The notes under the pieces: generated by a model | Database searches by the model: none | Seen by the model: the letters and a program-made list of their open reading frames with translations, nothing else | What the model was told of the DNA's origin: nothing | Translations under genes and position numbers: made by a program | Shown: piece by piece, positions 53,796 through 62,096 of the stretch | How the letters are laid out: each line of letters begins with the position of its first letter | Numbering within the stretch: the first letter of the stretch is position 1 | Origin: Salinarimonas soli | GTDB taxonomy: Bacteria > Pseudomonadota > Alphaproteobacteria > Rhizobiales > Beijerinckiaceae | Length of the DNA stretch: 64,000 nt | Direction: 5' to 3' | Assembly (NCBI RefSeq): GCF_008386575.1 | Contig: NZ_VUOA01000001.1 | Coordinates: 1 to 64,000, forward strand

Positions 53796-54494
53796 TCAGA
53801 TGAGCCGCATGCCCTTGAGCGAGGCGTGCCCCTCCCGTCCGACGATGATGTGGTCGTGGACCGAGATCCCCAGCGGCTTGGCGACGTCGATGATCTCGCG
53901 GGTCATCTTCACGTCCGCCGAGGAGGGCGTGGGATCGCCGGACGGGTGGTTGTGGACGAGGATGAGCGCGGTCGCCGAAAGCTCCAGGGCGCGCTTCACC
54001 ACCTCCCGGGGATAGACCGGCGTGTGGTCCACGGTGCCCTGCCCCTGCACCTCGTCGGCGATGAGCGCGTTGCGCTTGTCGAGGAAGAGCAGGCGGAACT
54101 GCTCGCGCTCGCAAAACGCCATGGCGGTGCGGCAATAATCGAGCACCGCGCTCCAGGAGGACAGGACGGGCCGGCTGCGCACGGCGCCCTTGGCGATGCG
54201 CCGCGCCGCCGCCTCGACCACCTTCAGGTCCTGCACCACGCTCTCGCCGATGCCGTCCACCTCTAGGAGGCGCGCGGGCGGGGCGGCGAGCGTCTCGGCG
54301 AAGCTGCCGAAGCGGCGGATGAGCTCCTTGGCGATGGGCTTCACGTCCCGGCGCGGGATAGAGCGGAACAGCACGATCTCCAGGAGCTCGTAATCGGGCA
54401 GCGCATCGCCGCCGACCTCTGCGAAGCGCGCCCGCAGGCGGTCGCGGTGACCGTGATAATGCGGGACCGCCGCGCCCCCATCCGCTCCGCTCAT
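53796..54494 (-). CDS. radC: RadC-family JAMM-domain protein
   Basis: A 232-residue RadC. The N-terminal helix-hairpin-helix part ([33 protein letters not shown] ... [15 protein letters not shown]) is followed by the JAMM metalloprotease-like domain with [14 protein letters not shown] (H181, H183 and D as metal ligands). Despite the name, a DNA-repair role is not established for the family. Upstream in-frame extension reaches far beyond 54494 but has no coding character. Confidence 0.9.
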   Translation of the reverse strand: MSGADGGAAVPHYHGHRDRLRARFAEVGGDALPDYELLEIVLFRSIPRRDVKPIAKELIRRFGSFAETLAAPPARLLEVDGIGESVVQDLKVVEAAARRIAKGAVRSRPVLSSWSAVLDYCRTAMAFCEREQFRLLFLDKRNALIADEVQGQGTVDHTPVYPREVVKRALELSATALILVHNHPSGDPTPSSADVKMTREIIDVAKPLGISVHDHIIVGREGHASLKGMRLI

Positions 54495-54721
54495 CCGCGC
54501 CTCGTTCGCGATTCCGTCGTCAAAGCCTAGCCGTGACGATGGCGCACGCGCGCAAATTGTCCAGAGGTTGTGTGGGTGCCCAGGGGCCGGCGGTCGAGTT
54601 TTCCGCCGTCCCGTCTCGGGGGCTGGCCTGAAAGAGGCCGCCGGGCCCACGCTCCCCCTCGTCGCCCGCCTTCGGGGGGCATCCCAGGGCGTCTGGAGCA
54701 CCCGCGGTCGGGGCCGGTCGC

Positions 54722-55552
54722 TTACGAGGCCGCGCGGTAGGGCGGCTTGTCGAAGCCCGCAGGCGAGAGCGTGAAGATCTCCACGCCGGTCTCGGTCACG
54801 CCCACCGTGTGCTCGAACTGCGCCGAGAGCGAGCGGTCGCGGGTCACCGCGGTCCAGCCGTCGGAGAGCACCTTCACGTGCGGGCGGCCGAGATTGATCA
54901 TCGGCTCGATCGTGAACAGCATCCCGACCTTCAGCGGCACGTCGTAGGAGGGCTCGACGAAGTGCAGGATGCTCGGGGCGTCGTGAAAGACGCGCCCGAG
55001 GCCGTGGCCGCAGAAATCCCGCACCACGGAGCAGCGCTCGGCCTCGGCATAGGTCTGGATCGCCGCCCCGATGGCGTTCGTCGTGGCGCCGGGCTTCACG
55101 GCGGCGATGCCCCGCATCAGGGCCTCGTAGGTGATCTCGCACAGGCGCTCGGCGCGCCGTGCCACCTCGCCCACATAGTACATGCGGCTCGAGTCGCCAT
55201 GCCAGCCGTCGACGATGAGCGTCACGTCGATGTTGACGATGTCGCCGTCGCGCAGGGGCTTGTCGTTGGGGATGCCGTGGCAGACCACGTGGTTGATCGA
55301 GGTGCAGATCGAGCGCGGGAAGCCCCGGTAGAGGAGCGGCGCCGGATAGGCGCCCCGGTCCATGGCGAACTCGAACATGAGGCGGTCGAGGCGCTCCGTG
55401 GTGACGCCCGGGCGCACGTGCTCGACGAGCATGTCGAGGGCCTCGGCCACGAGGCGGCCGGCGCGGCGCATCCCCTCGAACGCCTCGGGGCCGTGGACGG
55501 GCACCTGGCGGGCGCGGGTCGGTTCGAGTTCGGCGACGTCGTCGAGGGTCAT
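54722..55552 (-). CDS. map: Methionine aminopeptidase (type I)
   Basis: A 276-residue dimetal aminopeptidase. [59 protein letters not shown] (metal Asp), [14 protein letters not shown] (second Asp), [17 protein letters not shown] (His) and [10 protein letters not shown] (Glu) are all present. It removes the initiator methionine after deformylation. The start at 55552 was chosen because the frame further upstream is low-complexity and antisense to the promoter of the methyltransferase gene. Confidence 0.94.
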   Translation of the reverse strand: MTLDDVAELEPTRARQVPVHGPEAFEGMRRAGRLVAEALDMLVEHVRPGVTTERLDRLMFEFAMDRGAYPAPLLYRGFPRSICTSINHVVCHGIPNDKPLRDGDIVNIDVTLIVDGWHGDSSRMYYVGEVARRAERLCEITYEALMRGIAAVKPGATTNAIGAAIQTYAEAERCSVVRDFCGHGLGRVFHDAPSILHFVEPSYDVPLKVGMLFTIEPMINLGRPHVKVLSDGWTAVTRDRSLSAQFEHTVGVTETGVEIFTLSPAGFDKPPYRAAS

Positions 55553-55735
55553 GCTGGAGGTCCCATGGAGGGCCGAATGTAAGGATCGCGCGCCGCCGCG
55601 CAAGCGCCGCGGCACCGGCGCGGCATTTGCGCGGGGCCGGCCCGGTTTCGCCGCAGGCCGGCGTGCGCGGCCGCGCTTGCAGGGGCCCGGCATCGGTGGC
55701 ATGAGCACCGTTCCCGCAACCCGGCGACGGCAGGA

Positions 55736-56560
55736 ATGGACGATCGAATGGCTTTCGGCGCTTACGCTCCCTCGGGTGTCACCGGGTGGGTCGTGGACCG
55801 CACGCGCCTCCTGCCCGACACCTGGACCGGACGCCGAACCGCCTTCCTGCTGCGCCGGATCGCCTCCCCCTTCATGCGCGGGGTGCCCGTGGACGTGGAG
55901 CGGCTGGGGGCGCGCATGCGGCTCCACCCCTACAACAACATCTGCGAGCGGCGCATCCTGTTCACGCCGCAATATTTCGACGCCGAGGAGCTCGCCTTCC
56001 TGCGGGGGCGCATCCGCGAGGATTTCGTGTTCATCGACGGCGGGGCCAATGTCGGGGCCTATTCCCTGTTCGTGGCGTCGCAGGCCGGGCCGCGCGCGCG
56101 GGTCGTCGCCGTGGAGCCGCAGCCCGACATCTTCGACCGGCTCATCTACAACATCCAGCAGAACCCCTTCGGCACCATCAAGGCCGTGGCCTGCGCGCTC
56201 GCCGACAAGACGGGCGAGCTCACCCTCTTCCTCGATCCGCGCAACTCGGGCGAGTCGAGCGTGAAGATCGTGGGCTTCAACCAAGCCCCGACGCTCCGGG
56301 TGCCGGGCACGACGCTCCTCGACCTCATCACCCGCGAGGGCTTCGAGCGGGTCGACGCCGCGAAGCTCGACGTGGAGGGCGCCGAGGACCTCATCCTCGA
56401 GCCGTTCTTCGCCTCGGCCCCGCGCGCCCTCTACCCCGCCGTCCTCATCCTCGCCAACACGCCGAGCCGCTGGCAGGCGGACCTGACGGGGCTCGTGGAG
56501 GCGCAGGGCTACCGGCGGGTGGGGGAGACGAAGAGCAACCTGATCTTCGAGCTGGCCTGA
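55736..56560 (+). CDS. FkbM-family methyltransferase
   Basis: A 274-residue SAM-dependent methyltransferase. [19 protein letters not shown] is motif I for SAM binding, [18 protein letters not shown] motif II, and [23 protein letters not shown] the FkbM-specific LDVEGAE block. Family members O-methylate sugars, lipids or antibiotics. The N-terminal 80 residues are an additional conserved helical part. Monocistronic, between map (divergent) and sfsA (convergent), so the substrate cannot be guessed. Confidence 0.85.
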   Translation: MDDRMAFGAYAPSGVTGWVVDRTRLLPDTWTGRRTAFLLRRIASPFMRGVPVDVERLGARMRLHPYNNICERRILFTPQYFDAEELAFLRGRIREDFVFIDGGANVGAYSLFVASQAGPRARVVAVEPQPDIFDRLIYNIQQNPFGTIKAVACALADKTGELTLFLDPRNSGESSVKIVGFNQAPTLRVPGTTLLDLITREGFERVDAAKLDVEGAEDLILEPFFASAPRALYPAVLILANTPSRWQADLTGLVEAQGYRRVGETKSNLIFELA

Positions 56561-56565
56561 GACGC

Positions 56566-57279
56566 CTACAGGACCGGCACCGCCTCTCCGATCGTCACCT
56601 CCTCCGGCGTCACTCGGCACGTCACCGCGTGCACCTCGACCCCTGCCGCCCGCGCCCGCTTCGAGGCGGCGTCGTAGGTACGGTCGATGTCGCGGGCGAC
56701 GTCGAAGCGCTCCGCCTCCATCTGGATCACGTAAAGAAGCGCCGCCCGCGCGCCCTGCCCCACCATCGTGGCAAGCTCGTCCATGTGGCGGGCCGAGCGG
56801 GCCGCGATGCAGTCGGGGAACTCGGCGAGGCCGGCCTCGCGCATGAGGTGGCAGTTCTTCACCTCCAGATAGAGCGGCGGGCGCCCGTCCGCCTCAAGCA
56901 GGAAGTCGACCCGCGAGGCGCGTCCGTATGCGACCTCCGGGCGGATGCGGGAATAACCCTTGAAAGGCGCGAGACGTCCCTCTGCCAAGGCCTCGGCCAC
57001 GAGCGCGTTGGGACGCGAGGTGTTGATGCCCACCCATTGCGCCGGCCCGCCGTTCACGGGCGCCGCCTCCACGAGCTCCCACGAGAAGCCGAGCTTGCGC
57101 TTCGGATTGTCCGACACCGAGAGCAGCACCCGGGCGCCGGGCTGGGCCAGGCCCAGCATCGCGCCCGGATTCGCGCAATGCGCCGTCACCCGCTCGCCGG
57201 ACATGAGGTCCACGTCCGCCAGGAAGCGCTTGTAGCGCTGGACGAGGCGGTCTTCGAGGAGGGGATGGGGGAAGCGCAT
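56566..57279 (-). CDS. sfsA: SfsA (sugar fermentation stimulation) family nuclease-like protein
   Basis: A 237-residue SfsA. LVQRYKRFLADVDLMSGERVTAHCANPGAML is the OB-like N-terminal block, GYSRIRPEVAYGRASRVDFLLEADGRPPLYLEVKNCHLMREAGLAEFPD the PD-(D/E)XK-like core (D, E and K present), and RSARHMDEL the following helix. E. coli SfsA was described as a sugar-fermentation regulator; structure suggests nuclease relatives. ATG 57279 begins the conserved domain. Confidence 0.92.
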   Translation of the reverse strand: MRFPHPLLEDRLVQRYKRFLADVDLMSGERVTAHCANPGAMLGLAQPGARVLLSVSDNPKRKLGFSWELVEAAPVNGGPAQWVGINTSRPNALVAEALAEGRLAPFKGYSRIRPEVAYGRASRVDFLLEADGRPPLYLEVKNCHLMREAGLAEFPDCIAARSARHMDELATMVGQGARAALLYVIQMEAERFDVARDIDRTYDAASKRARAAGVEVHAVTCRVTPEEVTIGEAVPVL

Positions 57280-57394
57280 GGGGTGTGGTCCGGGACGGGG
57301 CGCCCCGCGTATCAGCCACGAGCCCCCGCCACAACGGCCGCCTTGAGCCCCGCCCACCGACGCGCTAAAGCCCACTCCCGCAGGGAACCCATCC

Positions 57395-58144
57395 ATGGCC
57401 GAGAAGACCGTCACCGCCGCCATCCTCGTCATCGGCGACGAGATCCTGAGCGGGCGGACCAAGGACAAGAATATCGGCTACATCGCCGAGTATCTCACCG
57501 CCATCGGCGTGGACCTGCGCGAGGTGCGGGTCGTGCCCGACGTCGAGGAGGAGATCGTCGGCGCCGTCAACGCGCTGCGGACGCGCTACACCTACCTCTT
57601 CACCACCGGCGGCATCGGCCCCACCCACGACGACATCACGGCGGACGCGGTCGCCAAAGCCTTCGGGGTCGCGATCGATCACGACCCCCGCGCGGTGGCG
57701 ATCCTGCGGGAGCGCTACAGCGCCGAGGAGCTCACCGAGGCGCGGCTGCGCATGGCGCGCATCCCGGCCGGCGCGGACCTCGTCGAGAACCCCGTCTCCA
57801 AGGCGCCGGGCTTCCGGATCGGCAACACCTTCGTCATGGCGGGCGTCCCCTCGATCATGCAGGCCATGCTCGACAACATCGCCCCGACCCTCGAGACCGG
57901 CGCCCGGATGGTCGTCGAGACCGTCGAGGCGCCGGGGATCCCGGAGGGGATCTATGCCGCCGCCCTGGGCGACGTCGCCAAGGCCCATCCGGGGGTCTCG
58001 ATCGGCTCCTACCCCTCGTTCACCGCCGGCGGCTTCCGCAACCAGATCGTCGTGCGCTCCAAGGACCCGGCGGCGGTCGCCGCCGCGGCCGAGGCGGTGC
58101 GCGGCGCGCTCGAGCGCCTGCGCGGCGACGGCGTCCCGGCCTGA
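57395..58144 (+). CDS. CinA N-terminal-domain (MoaB/MogA-like) protein
   Basis: A 249-residue competence/damage-inducible protein A family member comprising only the molybdopterin-binding-like domain: [70 protein letters not shown] and [16 protein letters not shown]. The C-terminal amidase domain of full CinA is absent, as in many alphaproteobacteria. This domain type can have ADP-ribose pyrophosphatase activity. 28 bp before gpt and probably co-transcribed. Confidence 0.88.
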   Translation: MAEKTVTAAILVIGDEILSGRTKDKNIGYIAEYLTAIGVDLREVRVVPDVEEEIVGAVNALRTRYTYLFTTGGIGPTHDDITADAVAKAFGVAIDHDPRAVAILRERYSAEELTEARLRMARIPAGADLVENPVSKAPGFRIGNTFVMAGVPSIMQAMLDNIAPTLETGARMVVETVEAPGIPEGIYAAALGDVAKAHPGVSIGSYPSFTAGGFRNQIVVRSKDPAAVAAAAEAVRGALERLRGDGVPA

Positions 58145-58172
58145 TCACACCCCCAGCAACCAAGGTCTCCCC

Positions 58173-58682
58173 ATGGTAGCCCCTCCCCAGCCCAAAGCGT
58201 TCCCCGTGTCCTGGGACCAGTTCCACCGCGACGCGCGCGCGCTCGCCTGGCGGCTGTCGGGCGCCGGCCCCTTCGAGGCGATCGTCTGCATCACCCGCGG
58301 CGGCCTGGTGCCGGCCGCGATCGTCGCCCGCGAGCTCGGCACGCGGCTCATCGAGACGGTGTGCGTCGCGAGCTACCACGACTACCAGAACCAGGGCTCG
58401 ATGCAGGTTCTCAAGGAGATCGCCCCCGCGGTGCGCTCGCTCGGCGACGGCCGCGGCAAGGGCGTGCTCGTGATCGACGACCTCACCGACACGGGCAAGA
58501 CCGCGAAGGTGGTGCGCGAGATGCTCCCCGACGCCCACTTCGCCACGGTCTACGCCAAGCCCGCCGGCCGCCCGATGGTGGACACCTTCGTGACGGAGGT
58601 GAGCCAGGACACCTGGATCTACTTCCCCTGGGACATGGGCCTGTCCTACCAGGCGCCGATCACGGACGGGCACAAGGGGTAG
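58173..58682 (+). CDS. gpt: Xanthine phosphoribosyltransferase
   Basis: A 169-residue type I phosphoribosyltransferase. [19 protein letters not shown] and [27 protein letters not shown] match bacterial Gpt; [18 protein letters not shown] is the PRPP-binding loop with the conserved [18 protein letters not shown] near the C-terminus is the purine-site region typical of xanthine/guanine enzymes. It salvages xanthine and guanine at the inner membrane face. ATG 58173 follows the CinA-like gene. Confidence 0.92.
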   Translation: MVAPPQPKAFPVSWDQFHRDARALAWRLSGAGPFEAIVCITRGGLVPAAIVARELGTRLIETVCVASYHDYQNQGSMQVLKEIAPAVRSLGDGRGKGVLVIDDLTDTGKTAKVVREMLPDAHFATVYAKPAGRPMVDTFVTEVSQDTWIYFPWDMGLSYQAPITDGHKG

Positions 58683-58703
58683 GGCCGGGCGGCGGGCGCG
58701 CCG

Positions 58704-59240
58704 CTACGACCCGCCGGCCGCCTTCTTGGCGCCGCCCGCCTTGTGCCCGCCCTCGGCGATCCGGTCGGTCAGCGCCATGAAGATGCCCGAGGCCACGAAG
58801 ACCACGTGGATGATCACGAGCCACATGAGGTCGCGGTCCGAGAGGTTCGCGACGTTCATGAAGCCCTTGAGCACCTGGATCGCCGAGATGGCGACGATGG
58901 AGGACAGGAGCTTCAGCTTGAGGCCGGTGAAATCGATCTTGCCCATCCATTCGGGCCAGTCCGGATGGTCGGCCTCGTCGATGCGCGAGACGAAGTTCTC
59001 GTAGCCTGAGAAGATCACGATGATCAGGAGCGAGCCCGTCAGGGTGAGGTCGACGAGGCTCAGCACGCCGAGGATCACCTGCGACTCGGTCGCGCCCGGC
59101 AGGTGCGCCATGAGGTGCACGACCTCCGCCATCGCCTTGTAGAGCAGCGCCACGAGGGCGAAGACGAGGCCGACATAGAACGGCGCCAGAAGCCAGCGGC
59201 TGGCAAACAGGAATTTCTCGAGCGCGCGTTCGATCCGCAT
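58704..59240 (-). CDS. UPF0114 (YqhA) family membrane protein
   Basis: A 178-residue protein of the YqhA/TIGR00645 family. The N-terminus ALEKFLFASRWLLAPFYVGLVFAL is diagnostic, and four transmembrane helices are predicted (about 13-35, 55-77, 109-128, 138-156). SLLIIVIFSGYENFVSRID and KLKLLSSIVAISAIQVLKGFMNV are conserved blocks. The C-terminus is Gly/Ala/Lys-rich. Function unknown. Convergent with gpt. Confidence 0.87.
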   Translation of the reverse strand: MRIERALEKFLFASRWLLAPFYVGLVFALVALLYKAMAEVVHLMAHLPGATESQVILGVLSLVDLTLTGSLLIIVIFSGYENFVSRIDEADHPDWPEWMGKIDFTGLKLKLLSSIVAISAIQVLKGFMNVANLSDRDLMWLVIIHVVFVASGIFMALTDRIAEGGHKAGGAKKAAGGS

Positions 59241-59320
59241 GCGATGCCCCCATCACTGATCGGGTGCATCGCATGCGGGCGGGGCCGCCGCAAGCGACGG
59301 CGACGGTTCGAGCGGCGCGG

Positions 59321-59977
59321 CTACTCGGCCGCGACGCCCACGCCGATGGGGCAGGACACGCCCGTGCCGCCGAGCCCGCAATAGCCGCGCGGGTTCTTGG
59401 CGAGGTATTGCTGGTGGTAGTCCTCGGCGAAGTAGAAGGGCGGCGCGTCGAGGATCTCCGTGGTGATCGGCCCGAAGCCCCGCGCCTTGAGGGCGCCCTC
59501 GTAGGTCGCCTTGACGGACTCAGCCGCCTCGCGCTGGGCCGGGCTCGTCGCGTAGATGCCGGAACGGTACTGCGTGCCGACGTCGTTGCCCTGGCGCATG
59601 CCCTGCGTCGGGTCGTGGCTCTCGAAGAACGCCCTGACCAGCGCCTCGTAGGAGATGCGGGCCGGGTCGTAGACCACGAGCACCACCTCGTTGTGGCCCG
59701 TGCGGCCCGAGCAGACCTCCTCGTAGGTCGGATTGGGCGTCGGGCCCGCCGCGTAGCCGACCGCCGTCACCCACACGCCCTCAAGGCGCCAGAACGCGCG
59801 CTCGGCGCCCCAGAAGCAGCCGAGCCCGAAGATCGCGGTCTCGTAGCCCTCCGGATAGGGGCCTTTGAGCGGGTTGCCGTTGACGAAATGGCGCTCGGCG
59901 GTCGGGATCGGGTCCGGGCGGCCGGGCAGGGCCTCGGCGGCGGCCGGGATCGTCGCGGGCTTGCGGGAGAAGAACAT
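59321..59977 (-). CDS. msrA: Peptide-methionine (S)-S-oxide reductase
   Basis: A 218-residue Msr[31 protein letters not shown] contains the catalytic GCFWGAE motif, followed by [21 protein letters not shown] and [28 protein letters not shown]-terminal cysteine in [12 protein letters not shown] can serve as recycling cysteine. It repairs methionine-S-sulfoxide in proteins using thioredoxin. The N-terminal 40 residues are an extension without signal-peptide character. Confidence 0.95.
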   Translation of the reverse strand: MFFSRKPATIPAAAEALPGRPDPIPTAERHFVNGNPLKGPYPEGYETAIFGLGCFWGAERAFWRLEGVWVTAVGYAAGPTPNPTYEEVCSGRTGHNEVVLVVYDPARISYEALVRAFFESHDPTQGMRQGNDVGTQYRSGIYATSPAQREAAESVKATYEGALKARGFGPITTEILDAPPFYFAEDYHQQYLAKNPRGYCGLGGTGVSCPIGVGVAAE

Positions 59978-60057
59978 GCGGGGCCTCCTGTGCAGGCCCC
60001 TATATGGGGTGCGCCCGCCCGCCCCGCGAGACGGGCCGCGTCACCTTGTCGTGAGCG

Positions 60058-60381
60058 TCAGCGACGCGCCAGATAGCCGATCGGCTCCACGGGCTTGCGC
60101 CCGGCCCACAGCAGGAGGACGCCGAGGCCGAAGGCGAGCAGCGAGGCTGGCAGGGTGAAGAGGTTGAGGAGGATGGGGTTCCACAGGAAGGGGTGGATGT
60201 GGCGCGTCACCGCCGGCTCGATGAGCGGGAAGGTCTTCGGGAACGCCGCGAACAGAAGCTCGCCGAGCGGCATGAACATCACGGCGGTGTTGGCGATGGA
60301 ACGGGTACCATCCACCACGAGGCCGACGAATCCCGCCGCGATCAGGAGAAAACCGACCAGCCGGGCCAGGAAGCGGAACAT
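60058..60381 (-). CDS. Small integral membrane protein, unknown function
   Basis: A 107-residue protein with two or three hydrophobic helices (FLARLVGFLLIAAGFVGLVVDG, TAVMFMPLGELLFAAF and LFTLPASLLAFGLGVLLLWAG) and a short R-K-P-V tail on the cytoplasmic side. ITRHIHPFLWNPILLNL-like VTRHIHPFLWNPILLNL is conserved-looking. Homologous small proteins are common in Hyphomicrobiales, but I cannot name the family. Divergent from the asd leader region. Confidence 0.7.
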   Translation of the reverse strand: MFRFLARLVGFLLIAAGFVGLVVDGTRSIANTAVMFMPLGELLFAAFPKTFPLIEPAVTRHIHPFLWNPILLNLFTLPASLLAFGLGVLLLWAGRKPVEPIGYLARR

Positions 60382-60492
60382 CGGCGAACCTCAACACGAT
60401 CCCACGCCGGCTCCGCCGGCACGCTGCGTCCGAGTTAAGGGGCGCCGCGCGCTCACGCAAGGTCAACCTTCGGTCACGGTGAACCGGCGCGC

Positions 60493-60521
60493 TTGACAGA
60501 CGGCCCGGGCGGTGTTGTCTC
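60493..60521 (+). promoter_or_regulatory. Putative promoter of the asd leader
   Basis: TTGACA (60493-60498) is a perfect -35. TTGTCT or TGTCTC 16-17 bp downstream (60515-60521) is a weak -10. A start near 60528 would give a leader RNA of about 190 nt before asd. Confidence 0.45.
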
Positions 60522-60575
60522 CTAGGGAGGCAGGCTCCGCGACGTGTCGGGGCCGGATGGCGGGTCCTTGGTGCG

Positions 60576-60635
60576 ATGCGCTCCATGACGACGAAAACGA
60601 AAACCACCATCACGGCGGCAGCGACCGCCGGCTGA
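60576..60635 (+). CDS. Thr/Lys-rich leader peptide upstream of asd
   Basis: A short ORF reading MRSMTTKTKTTITAAATAG (19 codons), or 16 codons from the second ATG at 60585. It has seven Thr, two Lys and one Ile codon, all products of the aspartate family for which Asd makes the precursor. The pattern is similar to E. coli ThrL. It ends 84 bp before asd. No strong ribosome site is visible, which is the weak point. Confidence 0.5.
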   Translation: MRSMTTKTKTTITAAATAG

Positions 60636-60654
60636 ACGTTCGCGCTCGTCCCCG

Positions 60655-60699
60655 GTCCTCTCCCCAACGGGTCGAGAGGACGCCCATATCACGGGGAGA
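60655..60699 (+). promoter_or_regulatory. Mutually exclusive hairpins between leader ORF and asd
   Basis: GTCCTCTC (60655-60662) pairs with GAGAGGAC (60674-60681). Alternatively TCTCCCC (60659-60665) pairs with GGGGAGA (60693-60699), which sits a few bases before the asd ribosome site CCAGGAG. The two cannot form together. There is no U-tract, so if it regulates, it is by Rho, translation or structure rather than a simple intrinsic terminator. Confidence 0.4.
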
Positions 60700-60719
60700 T
60701 CGATCCAGGAGCAGGCAAG

Positions 60720-61754
60720 ATGGGTTTCAAGGTCGCCGTCGTGGGTGCAACCGGGAATGTGGGGCGCGAGATGCTCGACATCCTGGCCGAGCGCGCCTTC
60801 CCCGCAGACGAGGTCGTGGCCATCGCGTCGCGCCGCAGCCAGGGCACGGAGGTCTCCTTCGGCGACCGGACGCTGAAGGTGAAGGCGCTCGACACCTACG
60901 ACTTCTCGGACGTGGACATCTGCCTGATGTCGGCGGGCGGCGAGACCTCGAAGGAATGGTCGCCGCGCATCGCGGCGCAGGGCGCCGTCGTGATCGATAA
61001 CTCGTCCGCGTGGCGTTACGACCCGGACGTGCCCCTGGTGGTGCCCGAGGTCAACGCCGAGGCCGTGCGCGACTTCAAGAAGAAGGGCATCATCGCCAAC
61101 CCGAACTGCTCCACGGCGCAGCTCGTCGTCGCGTTGAAGCCCCTGCACGACCACGCCAAGATCCTGCGCGTCGTCGTCTCGACCTACCAGTCGGTGTCGG
61201 GCGCGGGCAAGGAGGGCATGGACGAGCTCGACCGCCAGACCAAGGCGATCTACTCGCTCCAGGACCTGCAGCAGAACAAGTTCCCCAAGCGCATCGCCTT
61301 CAACCTCATTCCCCAGATCGACACCTTCATGGAGGACGGCTTCACGAAGGAGGAGTGGAAGATGATGGTCGAGACGAAGAAGATGCTCGACCCGAAGATC
61401 AAGCTCACCGCGACCTGCGTGCGGGTGCCCGTCTTCATCGGCCATTCCGAGTCCGTGAACGTGGAGTTCGAGAACCCCATCACGGCGGACGAGGCCCGCG
61501 ATATCCTGCGCGCGGCGCCGGGGGTGGTGGTCATCGACAAGCGCGAGCCCGGCGGCTACGTCACCCCGCACGAGGCGGCGGGCGAGGACGCCACCTACGT
61601 CTCCCGCATCCGCGAGGACATCACGGTCGAGAACGGCCTCGCCTTCTGGTGCGTATCCGACAACCTGCGCAAGGGCGCGGCCCTCAACGCAATCCAAATC
61701 GCCGAGTCGCTCGTGAACCGCAGCCTCATCCAGGCGAAGAAGCGCGCGGCTTGA
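60720..61754 (+). CDS. asd: Aspartate-semialdehyde dehydrogenase
   Basis: A 344-residue NADPH enzyme producing aspartate semialdehyde, the branch point to lysine/diaminopimelate, methionine, threonine and isoleucine. FKVAVVGATGNVGREMLDIL is the nucleotide loop, IIANPNCSTAQLVVALKPLHD holds the catalytic cysteine (C130), STYQSVSGAGKEGMDEL the substrate loop and VRVPVFIGHSESVNVEFE the histidine region. CCAGGAGCAGGCAAG precedes the ATG. The 5' region holds a Thr/Lys-rich leader ORF. A palindromic element begins 10 bp after the stop. Confidence 0.95.
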   Translation: MGFKVAVVGATGNVGREMLDILAERAFPADEVVAIASRRSQGTEVSFGDRTLKVKALDTYDFSDVDICLMSAGGETSKEWSPRIAAQGAVVIDNSSAWRYDPDVPLVVPEVNAEAVRDFKKKGIIANPNCSTAQLVVALKPLHDHAKILRVVVSTYQSVSGAGKEGMDELDRQTKAIYSLQDLQQNKFPKRIAFNLIPQIDTFMEDGFTKEEWKMMVETKKMLDPKIKLTATCVRVPVFIGHSESVNVEFENPITADEARDILRAAPGVVVIDKREPGGYVTPHEAAGEDATYVSRIREDITVENGLAFWCVSDNLRKGAALNAIQIAESLVNRSLIQAKKRAA

Positions 61755-61763
61755 GGGGCGACA

Positions 61764-62096
61764 CTCCCCTCTCCCAGGGAGAGAGGGGCCGAGGGTGAGG
61801 GGGTACCACGCGTGTCCAGCGGTTTGCCCACCCCGGAAATCCTACCCTCACCCTCGTCCTGAGAGGCTGGCTCTTAAATATGGCCTGCCCCCCAACCTCG
61901 TCCTGAGGTGCCCTGCGGAGCAGGGCCTCGAAGGGCGCTCCAGGGATCTCCAGACGGCTGTGGGAGCGTGGTGCGTGCTTCGAGGCTCCGCTACGCTCCG
62001 CACCTCAGCATGAGGGGGTGCGAGACAGCTGGATCGGCGTGGTACCCCCTCACCCCCTGGCAGTTCGTGCATCCCTCTCCCCCCGGGAGAGGGGAG
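61764..62096. repeat. Nested palindromic element of about 330 bp (MITE-like)
   Basis: The outer ends carry CCCCTCTC...GAGAGGGG hairpins (61766-61788) and a related palindrome at 62071-62096. Inside them is a perfect 17-bp inverted repeat, GGTGAGGGGGTACCACG at 61794-61810 and its complement at 62038-62054. Inside that are two inverted copies of a 41-bp unit (61896-61937 and 61975-62016) of the cctcgtcctgaggtgc ... cctcgaag type that is widespread in Hyphomicrobiales. There is no coding capacity. The right end is read as the last 15 codons or so of the M20 peptidase gene. Confidence 0.75.
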
